Shown here: in pieces, positions 24,720-36,866 of the stretch
Position numbering within the stretch: position 1 is the first letter of the stretch
Layout of the letters: every line of letters begins with the position of its first letter
NCBI GenBank assembly: GCA_029204225.1
Contig: CM055102.1
Location: forward strand, 26,952,922-27,010,921
DNA length: 58,000 nt
Direction of reading: 5' to 3'
From: Diphasiastrum complanatum
Lineage: Eukaryota; Streptophyta; Lycopodiopsida; Lycopodiales; Lycopodiaceae
Notes under the pieces: generated by a model
What the model saw: only the letters and a program-made list of their open reading frames with translations
Database searches by the model: none
What the model was told of the DNA's origin: nothing
Program-made: the position numbers and the translations under genes

Positions 24720-25940
24720 ATTCTGTTATATAAGAGACAACTCGAATCAAGTTGCAGATGCTTTTAGTCGGATCGGTGGACAAATTGTCATTCACCTAGA
24801 TTTCCACGGATCTATATCTTTCGATGAGAGGAAAATATGAAACCGATTCTCATTTTGGGCGTATCTGAAATATTGTTTGTTTCAGAAGAAATGAGGACAA
24901 TATTGAGTCGGGTTCAAAAGGGACTCAACTAACAAAGAAAGATAAGAAGACTGTGGAACAGTATACCATTCAAGATGGATTGCTATTTCGCAATAGGAAG
25001 ATTTGTGTGCCTGGAGATGATGAGCTCAAATGCAAGATTTTGTTTGAATGTCATGACATACCCTATGCAGGACATCTCGGTATACACAGGACTCTTGACT
25101 TGGTCAAAAGGGAGTTTCATTGGCCAAAACTCAAGCCATACATCGAGTCATATGTGATTAAATACAAGCCATGTCAACTAGCAAATGCAAGCCATGTCAA
25201 CTAGCAAAGGCTAAACGCCATAAGGTTGGTGGTTTGTTGCATCCGTTGGATATCCATGACAAGAGATGGGAGAGCATATCGATGGATTCTATAGTTGGAC
25301 TTCCAAAGACCCAATGACAAAATGATGCTATTTGGGTTGTTGTGAATCGGTGAACTAAGTTAGTTGCATTCATACCAGTTAAGTCAACTATTAAGGCTTC
25401 TGATTTAGCCCAAATCTTTGTTGAAAGATTATTTCGGTTGTATGGACTGTCAAGTGACATTGTTAGTGATAGAGATCCTAAGTTCATAGGTCACTTCTGG
25501 TCAACAATATTCCATAAAATGGAAACTTCCCTTAGTTTTAGTTCTTTTGATCATCCTGAATTAGATGGCCAGATAGAAAGGACTAATCAGACTCAGGAAG
25601 ATATGTTGAGAACATATGTTTCTCACAGGCAATTTCATTGGGAAGATTGCATTCCTCTGATTGAGTTTGCATACAATAGTAGAAAGCATTCTGCTACAAA
25701 TTTCAATCCTTTTATGCTGATGTACAGTTTTCAACCTAGATCTTCGGTTAATGTGGAGACGAATCTGTTATGATTCAAAAAGTTGCTGATTTCCTACATG
25801 AGGCATGTAGAACATCAGCATAAGTGGATCATTGGAGATGAGTCCTAGACAAGAGTAAGTCAATGTAGGAGGGATTGGGTAGATGCTAAGGCAAATCAAC
25901 ATCATAGAAGTCTTTGACAGTCATTGAGGTAGGCCACCAA
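24720..25940 (+). pseudogene. Ty3/gypsy relic: RNase H end and integrase
   Basis: It begins with the end of RNase H ('NSNQVADAFSRIGG'). 24953-25204 carries the integrase H2C2 zinc finger ('CHDIPYAGHLGIHRTL', 'KYKPCQLA'). A short direct repeat of GCAAGCCATGTCAACTAGCA near 25165-25205 disrupts the frame here. 25240-25773 carries the core ('SMDSIVGLPKTQ', 'LYGLSSDIVSDRDPKFIGHF', 'ERTNQTQEDMLRTYV', 'IEFAYNSRKHSATNFNPF'). The DDE residues of the core can be followed at 'SMDS', 'SDRDPKF' and the conserved QxE segment. Frame breaks and missing 5' domains make it inactive. Confidence 0.8.
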
Positions 25941-26094
25941 GTGATCGAATTGCTAGAAGTAGTGTGTGCTGAATCTCCTCCAACCTGCAAAGCAACCACC
26001 GAAATAGACAGCACTGGCTGCAGATGAAAAATAGGGAAGGCAAAGTTCTTGAAGTTGTGGGGCAGCTAAATCACAGGTAGGTAGGGCAGCGTGG

Positions 26095-26189
26095 AGAAGG
26101 GAGCTCAAATATTCTTCCCATGAAGAAAGACATTGTTGAATATAGTGACTCAACATTTCTTCTAAAACTTGATTCACACATTTTGTTTG
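26095..26189 (-). pseudogene. Short gypsy integrase fragment, minus strand
   Basis: The minus frame reads 'QTKCVNQVLEEMLSHY' and then 'WEEYLSSL', the same segment as '[16 protein letters not shown]' in the intact element at 50450-50530. It has the opposite orientation to the gypsy relic just upstream, so it is a separate insertion or a rearranged piece. Confidence 0.6.
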
Positions 26190-26755
26190 CACGCGAGGGC
26201 CCCAACCCCTCATAATCATAATTAATTCACGGGTCGAGGTAGGCCTACTGGCCTCCTTACGAGATATTAAATTTGAGATCAATCCATGCATGGGCATGGC
26301 AGTAAGTGCGCTTGATGGTGGTCTATACCTCCAATGCACGGAGGTGAGATAGCAGTATCACCTAATTGTGTCCTTACCTTGGCCAGTTCCAACAATTAGA
26401 GTTTCCAACAATACCTTTCAAATCTTTTCATGACTTTAGGAGGGAATAACACATTTGGCTTTCTCTTGCTAGTTTTAAGGTGCAATCAACATATTTTGAT
26501 CATATGGACACAAAGAATATTTTTGTGTTTGTTTCATTAGAAATAATTATCGTATCATTAAAAAAGTTATAAAAAAAACCTAGTTAATTGTAATGGTCAC
26601 ATGGTGGATAGCACTATAGACTTGAAAAACATCAATTTGATTGCCATTTTTTCTTTATTTATCGACACATTCTCTCACTAAGTTTTAGTTTTTTATAGGA
26701 ATAATTTAGAGGTCGAATTTTCTTATATATGCTTGATAAAATGCACGTGTACAAT

Positions 26756-26809
<54 letters not shown>

Positions 26810-27039
26810 ATAGAGTAAGTTCTATATTGTACACGTTTGAAAATTTTTGAGTCTAGCTCTTGCTTTGGCTAATTGCTTCAAGATAAGTAGAATATGGAGC
26901 TGGCATCCATGACCTTGACAAATTTTCTATTCATATTCTTAAAACTTCAGCTAGCCCCAAAGAAGTGGCAAAGGGGTGCTAGAAATGTACAAAGCCTTTT
27001 GGTTTGATAATTTTGTGGACTATGTGATAGACATTTGTG
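26190..27039. other. Non-coding 3' flank of transporter gene with (GT)n
   Basis: A (GT)n microsatellite of about 24 units lies at 26758-26806. No gene is visible. The transporter's 3' end and polyadenylation signals should lie just below 27040. Confidence 0.6.
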
Positions 27040-30000
27040 TTACTCCCTTGATCTATACATATCAAGGAGAGCATCATATGTACCATAAATAGCAAAGATT
27101 ACACCACAAGTAATCAGTAATAGGTCAACTGATATCTGTAAAATACTCAAATTGTTCTTGAATATTTGCATATGGAAGAATGCAGGTAGCACCAAAGCGA
27201 GCATGGCACAAACTGTACTTCCGACCACAGAAATGAATGCTCCAAATTCCGGTACCCATATTGCAACAAAGCCAATTGTCAACACTAACACTCCGTGAAG
27301 ACCTCTTGAGAGATATTTTTGCGAATTTGGCCGTGGTAGAACTGAATTTTGATCCCAATTTATGATCCACCCCTCAAAAATTTCATACACAGGGATCATC
27401 ATGACTGGAAATGTGAAGAAAAGGGCAATGCATAAGCCAACTTTGACAACAATAGTCAACCAATCATTTGGCAAATTCAAGGTGATAATGTCAAGTGTCT
27501 TCTCTTGATATGCCAAGCAGCCAAGATAGCCAAATGTGATGTAGATAAGACCAATCAAACTGAATGCTAAGACAAGCACTTTGCCAAACCTACGAGGATT
27601 TCTCATAGAGGCTTCCAATGAAAACGTCATTGGGATTCCTTCAAAACAATAAAGACCAACTCCAAAACAAAAAAACATTGCTCTGAAGTTGGTATAGGCC
27701 TTTACTTTGTGAAAATCAAGACCATTGTCAACATCATCTTTAATAACAAGCGCCAACGCTAATATGTTGCAAAATGTAGCGAAGGTGCTAAACGGAGCTA
27801 GCTTAGGTAGTGAGCGAACCCATGTTAATAAAACTTGGAAAGGTAGTAAACTTAAAATGATTACATAAGATTGTATTGTCCCGGTGAATATGGAGGACAT
27901 ATTTTGTCCAATGAATATAAAAAATGAAATGCATGAGCCAATCTGGGCTATTAGTTGTACAATATCTACCACTGTACGACCAATGTTTCCATGTGTAAAA
28001 TTGCCAAGATCACCCAAGCTTCTTGATATCGTGGGATGTTCTTGATCAGCCAATTCAATCTTGCACTTCACCTGAAAATTGAAGTAGAAGAAAATTGCAT
28101 GAGTTCCCTACATCTATCACACTATATTACCTTATGAAAATAGCTACAAGCTTGGCCTACCTTTGACATTTTGTTATTTTTTGTAAATGCCATCTTTTGT
28201 ATGTTTTTCTTGAGTTATAAATGCTTTGGCAAGATGTAGCACCATCATAGCATAGATCTTTTCTATTCCTAATAAAAAAACTTGCGTTGATTCAAATAAC
28301 TTATTTCAATTCATTCGTCGTGAAATCGTCTAATTTGCCTCTTACATGAAATACATGAGTGAGATAAAAATATAAAAGCCTTATTGAATTGGTAAATACA
28401 CTTTGACAGCAATGATGACGTGCAATCCAAGATCGCAATTGTAAAGCAAAAGAGATCCATGCACCATACCTGATATAGACTTTAGCTGATGAATTTAAAG
28501 ATGTACTATCAAATAAACTACCCCATAAACCGCCTCCACAAAAGACAATGGATCATAGGGTAGAATCAGGAGAAATAAATTAGGATGGAGCACGTTAGGC
28601 CCTATAAGTTGGGGTGTGCCAATTCAATATTAAAGCAAAAGCATATGTATGTGTGTAGATTGAATAAATTTACTACAACAAGTAAATATTCTTTATTGAG
28701 AATGTATGACTCGATAAGAAAAAAAACTATGAACAAGGAGTTGTCATGAGCCTAAAGGTGTTTTGTATATTTAGGATGAAACACATGAGGCTCTATAAGC
28801 CAAGTTGGGTATGTGCCAAATCTCTTACATAGTACGTGAATAAGCATATCCTTTTGTGTGGATTGACTACATTAACTACAACGGATAGCTATCCTTGATC
28901 GAGTACGGATGATCTCTTAAGGAAGACCTTTAAATAGAGTGTCACCAAATCTTTGTTGAAATTGATGCTTCCAAAAAACCAAGTTGCCATGAACCCCCTA
29001 AATGTTGCGTTTGATGTGTGACGTTTGATAGATAGCCTAATTAGTGATCCTACAATATAGAATGCCATGATGTTGTGGCCATTCAGCGTGATACCAGGTC
29101 CTAGAGAAAAAGCCGTTGGTTGTTGTGGGTTACAAGCGTGAAGAGAAGAAGTTGACTCTTGAAAAGATCTAAGCTATGCTACTGTTTGACGGAAATATCA
29201 AAAGTGTACCTTAGAAAGATAGTTGAAAACACATCTATTACTATTCATGGCATGCGTACTTCAATGATTTCTAGGAGCAAGTGAGATGTCTAGAAAAGAG
29301 TTTCAAGGTATAGTGTATGGACATAACATTTTGTTTGAATAATCATGTGCCAATGGTGATAATTGATATATGCTCATGTGACTATTGTGTATCTAGCAAC
29401 AACACTTTGTGATCTTAAAGGTTTGACATCCAACCAAGTAGCCAAACTTAGGAGAAGTCCAAGTATGTCAAACTTTGGAGCTATGAAATAAAATGTGACC
29501 ATATTAAAAAACTCGGCTAGATGTAGATGCTACACCATATTGCTTTGTGGTTTTAATCAAATATGTAGGCGAATCTAGAGCTTTATATTCAGTGGACTCT
29601 GGAGGCCTATTCTCAAATATTGCAACCCAGACAAGTTGCAGTATCAGCTTCCAAAATCGTTGTGCAAGATGGAAGTCAAAGCATATTTTTAGACGATATA
29701 TGGTGGATAAAGGCGAAAGGTGTGATCAATGAGAAATTTAATCTCATTTGAAGAAATGATTGCCTTAGACAAAGTACTTCGATTTGAAGAGAGAGTCCAT
29801 AAATGATATAAAATTTGAGGCACTTTGTGCAATCATTGTGTCACTCGTAACCCTACCAAAATACTGTGCATAGAAAGGACTGGTTGGGTTAAAACACCTT
29901 TGGCAGCCATTTAGGAGAGAAGCCCTTGACAATGTTTGCTAGATTTGTCCTAGGTTATGGTAGCTAAAAATTAATGGTAGAACTACTCATAACTAGTAGT

Positions 30001-31311
30001 AATGAGTCATGATGAGTTTGTAAATTATTCATAGAGTAGTCACAAACTAGTTGTTACATAAAGATTCTTGGAGACTCGTCTCTCCATTTTTACGGTGAAC
30101 TACAAGTGAACTCAAGAAGCCTATAAAGTTCAAGGCTTCATGTGTAACTTGGTCTTGCGCTAGCCATATTTAAAGAGAGTTTGAACTAGTTGTTTAAGCT
30201 ATGTTTCGATTGTATTTGCTTGAGCAAAAATTTCTTGACTAGTTGACATTTTTTGTCATGGTATGAGTGCCTTGACATTCTAGAGATACTTATGTTGTTA
30301 AGGTGGATTCAACCTATTACATAATTGCAATGATGTTGTTCCAAGCTAGCAAGCTAGTTTGCCTATGAAAGCCAAAAATTGTGCGAAGCACACTTGAAGA
30401 ACACTATTCATGAAAAGAAGCTATTGCATTGACCCACACAATGAAATTATGAATACATTATCTTTATGGAAGTAAGTTGTCCCACTTCTAACATCACAAT
30501 TGACATCCAAAACTGCGGATAACTCGATGGTTACAAAGATATCAGTTACGAATTCAACTGAATGAATTCTATCTAGGAAATTAAAACCAGTATTAAGCAA
30601 TTATTTACAAGGATTACCGAAATCCTAACTGCAAAATATATTTCTCGATCACACTTACTACCTCTAATGTCCACTCTTCTTCCCTCCTTAGACATACCAA
30701 TCTCAAAGATGTTCTAGATGAGGTACTTTTAACATGCTTTTAATTTCACCTCATCTTGAAAGTGCACACAAAATCACATCTAGCATTTGGAAGTAAAAAG
30801 GAAAATTAGAAGAAGCTATTCACTAGAAGTCAGGTAAGCCATCGAGACCAAAAGGCTCAATACATGTTAATGGGAAAGTAAAGTTTATACTTAAGGCATA
30901 GAGTTGTACTAGATGCAATGACATTAATACATCATGGTTAGTTTTGTGAGTTAAAATCTGGTTATCATCTCAAAAACAGAGTCGGTCCTCGTAAAAATCT
31001 CCCATAGATTGCAATCTTGCTGCATCTGCAAAGACAGGCACATCACTAGGAAAAATTTAAGAGCAAAGGTAGGAAGGGTCCTGTACCAGGAGCATCATGG
31101 AATAGTAGGACACATAACCACAGAATAGCATGGCAGCAGAAGTGACAGCCCATCCACTGACTTTGAAAGCGTATGGCAATCCCAGCACTCCTGTTCCAAG
31201 CACTGATATAATGACATTCCCAAAAGTCCATAGTGCTGACGCTGTCCCTGTTCCTCTGTGTCCCTCCAGCAATGGCACGTCCTCACCAACATCAGGAAAG
31301 CTGATCGCCAT
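27040..31311 (-). CDS. Vacuolar amino-acid transporter, AVT3/ANT1 type
   Basis: There are two exons: 31311-31087 (75 codons, phase 0) and 28071-27040, joined across a 2,985-bp intron (GTACAG donor, TTTTCAG acceptor). The product is 418 aa, normal for plant AVT3/ANT1 proteins of the amino acid/auxin permease (AAAP) family. It would export neutral or aromatic amino acids across the vacuolar membrane using the proton gradient. Exon 1 gives a short hydrophilic N-terminus and TM1-2 with the family hallmark 'VLGTGVLGLPYAFKVSGW'. Exon 2 begins with the cytosolic loop 'SLGDLGNFTHGNIGR' and 'FIGQNMSSIF', and ends with the last TM and 'YDALLDMYRSRE'. About eleven hydrophobic segments can be counted. 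The frame is free of stops, so the gene looks functional. The start is the only ATG in frame before TM1. Substrate is inferred from family only. Confidence 0.9.
28072..31086 (-). other. Intron of the transporter gene
   Basis: This 3.0-kb intron contains no recognisable exon or intact transposon. Two regions share the phrases 'CACATGAGGCTCTATAAGCC' and 'GCACGTTAGGCCCTATAAG' (28590-28620 and 28778-28800), a hint of an internal duplication of about 190 bp. The rest is AT-rich and unassigned. Confidence 0.7.
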
Positions 31312-31477
31312 GGTTACCCAAGCTGCAAAATCCTACACTTGATCTCAAAGAAATGCTGCTCTTTATGAATCCACCAAGGAGGTAGCGTGAGCAGATTATC
31401 TGGGATCATTATCATTTGGCACCTTCTTTGCAAAGCTACGACCGATTCAGTGCCTACGCGCTCGAGCTCAATGAAAA

Positions 31478-32295
31478 ATGGCGATCTAAATTTTAGCAAG
31501 AAAAGAAACTTATGAGCGATCTCTAAGGCAATTAATCTGCCACAAGGATACCATCACTGGTTAATAGGAATGCCACAAAAATACCATCACAGAACTGTAT
31601 AATAGGAAATCTGGACCTGAACGGAAGGTGGGCATCCAAATTTAAGCAAAAAAAGGCAGTTTTGAGCGATTTGTAAGGCAATGAATTGCCAGAAAATGCG
31701 ACCACAGAAGTGAATTCTATTAGTAGTATATAATTTGAGACGCGTGAGTGCTTTGACCACATAAATTAAGGTGATGTGCAAATAGGAAAATGGCCATTCA
31801 AAGAACTGGCCAATAGGTACAAGTCGTACTAAAGGTAATGAAATAGAACGGGAGGAGATAGTAATAGAAAAGGTAATGAAATAGAATGGGAGGAGATAGT
31901 AATAGAGAATGTTGAGGTTTGGGTGGCGAGTTTGGAGACAATGCGATGGATGTCGATGCCTCTTGCTTCCAAAAACAGCATTCCTTTTATAGTACTAGTA
32001 GAAATCAGAATATCCGGCCCTTGCCTTTGTTTTTCAGAAATAGAGTGAGGTAACAAGGGTGGGTTTTTGTTTTCTCTCAATATAGAGAGCACCTTAACAA
32101 CAAGTGAATGCATGACATCTACATGATGTGGCACCTAGCCATCTTACGCCATACCCTATAGATAACATGGCACCTTCTATTAGAAAACAAATCAAAATGC
32201 AATCATGCATTGGGAATGGGATGGGTCACCCAACATGGCACCTTACATTAAAAACAACTCAAAAATGCAATGATGCATTGGAATAGGCTGGGTGG
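31478..32295 (-). promoter_or_regulatory. Upstream region of the transporter gene with local duplications
   Basis: On the minus strand a TATA-type box (CTATAAAAGGAA, complement of about 31982-31993) lies about 670 bp upstream of the ATG. The region carries imperfect tandem duplications: about 147 bp at 31478-31720, 38 bp at 31831-31908 (GTAATGAAATAGAA...), and about 67 bp at 32165-32295 (CATGGCACCTT...). A leader intron is possible but not evident. Confidence 0.35.
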
Positions 32296-33590
32296 GGGGG
32301 ATTCTTCGGCTCCACGTCAAAAATCTATCATTAGGCTTATTGGGTTCTTGGATGGAATTGCCTGAGCCAACTCGTTCTACTACTAGTGATTTGTAAAAGC
32401 AAGGTACTAGTAGCTTTTGAATGTGATGGTCTCAAAGTTTGCTAAATGTAAAAAATGATTGAAGCATACTCTTTTCGTATGTAGACATATTACATGTACC
32501 ATGCTTGGTAGCTTGAGGGCAAAGGGCTTACGGTGGATTGCATGTTAGGGAAGGCACGTGGGCCTTTTTGTGTATGGATATATGGTCTTTTTAGTGACCT
32601 TCACTAGGTGAAGGATTGTTTGAAAAGTCGACCCCTTAGAGAGAGACAACTTCAAAAAAGATTGGACCCACCATAGTCTCTAGAAACACCATTTCCTTAT
32701 GTAGAAGATAACAAAGTTTTTACTTTACTCTTTAAGTTATTGAGCACCATGTAAGATGTGATATAGAAAATCTAGACATCATTTTCTAAAAAAAATCAAT
32801 GTACCGCATTGGTCAATTTTTTACTCTTGATGAAAATCTTTATGGGGACATAAATGTCTAATTATGAACTTTCATGGCTTACTAGGGAGAGGACTTTTCC
32901 ACCACCATGGAATGGATTTTCATTTTAGCTCAAAATTTTTGAGCAAATCATTTACTAGCATAGTAACATGTGCCTACTAGCAACTCATAATAGCAAATGT
33001 TAACATATTTGCAAGTGAAAAGTGCTTTTGTTTATTTATAGCTTTAAGTAGCTTTTTCATGATCTACAGCTTTCGAAATCTATTTAGAAAGATCCAATAA
33101 ATCTAATGAACTCGTGAAATGTTGATCTCAATCATTATTTGTGCGCCATGGTTACGCGTCTAGTTTTTTGTTGCCTTCCCTTGCAAAATGCACACTATGA
33201 GTTCACCATACTTCACTAGGTTTGTTAGAATCGAAGAACAAAGTGAACCTGATCAGGTTTGTCAAAATCGAAGAACAAAGCGAACCTCATCGGTTAGGTC
33301 GTTATGTTGCCACGCTACTTTTTATTCCTGCATAAACAAGCATAAGAAAGACTTTAAATTCAAATTTCCACACCATAGACATGAATTGTCTTCATTGGCT
33401 AAGATATATAAGATTCTTACATCTATCTCTTACAACAAATAGTGAACTACTCCAAGATCGGAGACTTATCAAATTCTTTAGAAAAAATTGATTTATTCTC
33501 TTCCAATCCTCTCCATTTTGTTTTGAAATGTTTCTTGTTGTGGATCCATGTTGGATTCATTGTGATGATATATAATTGTTTCTCTCAGTT
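32296..33590. other. Non-coding region
   Basis: No gene is visible. A 37-bp imperfect tandem duplication (AATCGAAGAACAAAG...) lies at about 33219-33292. Confidence 0.5.
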
Positions 33591-33599
33591 AAAATAAAC

Positions 33600-34620
33600 A
33601 TTCCCCCTCCATCTATCCTAACATATTTATATTCATTCCAATTTGAAGTTCATAAATTTGCTTGTATTTCTTAAAGCATGAGAGTGGTCCTAAATTGTTC
33701 TTAAAAAGCATGACATATGGTTTTTCTGCAATAATCATCGATAAATGTTATAACATTTAAAGTATCACCTACGAAAGGAATTTACATGGGACCACACAAA
33801 TTACATTAAATCTAGTCAAGAATATCCTTTGCCTTGGAGGCTTCGAATTTAGAAATTCATGTTGTCGAATGTTTGCCAAAAAAATACATCAAATTCATAT
33901 GATGAAGATGAAGTAGTAGCACACATGTCATTGAACATATTTTTATGATGCAAGCACATTATCGACCTCGTATGGAGGTGTCCAAAACGTTGGTGCCATG
34001 AGTGATTCTTATCAACTCATAAAGATTTCTCTTTCGAGATTGATGCATAATCATGGGATAAGTTATAGAAAATACCATCTCTTAAATTTTTTACGATAAT
34101 ATTGAAACTATCATCTAAGATAAGACATTGATCAGAATCATACTTGACAATGTAACCTTGATAGAAAAAGTTATTGATAGTAAATCATTGATTATTTTAA
34201 ATTTACCATGCATGAAGTTGTTTTGTATTGTTCCCTGGCATTTCACTTTATGTAAACTTGAATCACCAAGATAAATGTTATTTTTTATTAAGCAATCATG
34301 TCTTGAGGTTATGTGTTGGGTGGCACTTGAGTCAAGCTACCAACAGCTGAGTATTTGACTTACTCAATTAGTCAACCATGAGTAATCTTTTAGTTTCTTT
34401 ACTATCTTTATGAACTGTGTCTCATCAATATCCTTCATTATGTATTTTTATTTTGCAGTCTTTTATTTCATGTCTTGGTTTCTTGCAATACATGCAAAAA
34501 AACTTTTTTTTGGACCTTTATTGATGGTGTCTAGCATTTCATTGTTGGTTGTCTTAGGAAGTTGAGAAATTGTTTGCATTCTTCTTCTTCTTTGTATGAT
34601 GCCTCTTCTTTGTGAATAAA
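33600..34620 (-). pseudogene. Copia relic: zinc knuckle, protease, integrase start
   Basis: Down the minus strand the order is normal for copia: a CCHC knuckle ('CMYCKKPRHEIKDC', about 34500-34460), a protease active-site remnant with DSSAT in place of DSGAT ('LDSSATQHITS', about 34340-34300), then GAG-pre-integrase ('RITHGTNVLDTSIRG', about 34020-33960) and an integrase start ('DDYCRKTICHAF', about 33740). Stops and shifts are frequent. The Gly to Ser change at the protease site would itself be inactivating. Confidence 0.7.
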
Positions 34621-35039
34621 GCACCTAGCTTATCAAAAATAGAGATTCTTTTTTATTATCACCTCATCTCCTCCTAAAGAAGAATAGTTGTGACCTTTTG
34701 TAATGTCAAATGCAAGTTGAGTATTCACAAGCATAACTAAATTTTCATAAAATATAGGAAGGTTCAAAAGCAATGTCATTGAATTTGTGACACTCATAAA
34801 TAGCTTCACTAAAAGTTTGAATCTTAAGCTCATATCAACTTCATTCTTACAAGGCTTCAAAACCCATTGCTCAAGTTTAAAATAAATAAATAAACAATCC
34901 AATGAAAGGCATGATATTCTTAAAAGAATGAGGGGGGCAAGGCCCCCTCCCTCCTTAGGAAAATGCCTAGGCCTAGAGGAGGTAGTGTAACACAAAGCAT
35001 AGTGCGCTTTCCAATGTGGTAGGCCTGGATTCACATGTG
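34621..35039. other. Degenerate sequence between two copia relics
   Basis: A minus-strand open frame (34633-35034, 133 codons) is present. Its codons near 35000-34940 resemble the copia RT/RNase H junction, and the remainder is not recognisable. It is probably eroded retroelement sequence. Confidence 0.35.
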
Positions 35040-35800
35040 TTGCGACAGTATGCTAACTGTGTATGTCGACCCAATGACTGACTAGTAGGAATATTTGCAC
35101 ATTTTCTCCTTTTCTTGATCAGTCTCTAGGCACGTGTCCTTTGATAGTTTGAATCTCATATCCATGGGTGAGCCTATAAACTTGCAGTCTTCCATGCCAT
35201 AGTTGTGGAGTACATTGGTTAGATACCTTTGCTAGCTTATAGCGATCCTTATGCTTGTTCTGTCTCTTGTGATCTCCATGCAGAGTAGGCAGTGTACTAG
35301 GCTCGAATTGTTCATTTTGAATTCCTTTGATAGTAGAGCTTTGGTCTCATGCAATAGCTGATTCAAATTGTTCATGATTAATGAATTATCAACATAGAGT
35401 GCTATTATAACATAGTTTAAGCCTTTGTATCATAGATACACGTTCAAATCTACAAAATTGGAAGTAAATTGATGCTGCAACAAGAATCCATTTATTTTAT
35501 CGAACCAGGCACATGGAGCTTGTTTCAACCCATAAAGGGCCTTGTGCAACTTGTAGACTTTGTGCTTTTTTTTTTTTTTTTGACGTAACCTTCTACTCGA
35601 TAGATATAGATATCTTCCTGGATGTATCCATTAAGGAACGTTGTCTAAGGTCTTGTTGTTCATCAAAGAATTGTACTCAGCATTCATGGCTATATGCCAA
35701 TTGTCTGCATCTGACTTCGACAAAGCCTCTTCAACTGATGTAGGTTCAACGCAGGTTCATCATGACTGATGAATGCCTTAGGGATGTATCAATTAGGCTC
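35040..35800 (-). pseudogene. Copia reverse-transcriptase relic
   Basis: From 35740 down the minus strand: 'EEALSKSDADNWHIAMNAEY' (RT start), then 'VYKLHKALYGLKQAPCAWFD' (the copia 'L-K-x-A-L-Y-G-L-K-Q-A-P-R-A-W' block with Cys for Arg), 'IIALYVDNSLIM' (catalytic YVDD changed to YVDN), 'SLVHCLLCMEITRDR' and 'QQRYLTNVLHNYGMEDCKF'. A 17-base T run near 35565-35582 interrupts it. It lies 5' of the protease/integrase relic on the same strand, the reverse of the normal order, so it is a different element or a rearranged one. Confidence 0.8.
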
Positions 35801-36015
35801 TTGTTGGATTCGAGTAGGTAGATCTTTGAACTATCATTGTCTATTTAGTAGATGGCTCTCATTGTTGCACAATTGGGATATCTTCAATAGGTGTAGGAAC
35901 ATTCACAGGTTGAGGCCTGTCGATGGTAAATGGAGTTGTTCCGAGTAATCAATCAATGCTTGCATGTCTCCTCCATCTTTCTCCTTTCTTGATATGTGTC
36001 CTGTTATGGCCATAT

Positions 36016-36866
<851 letters not shown>

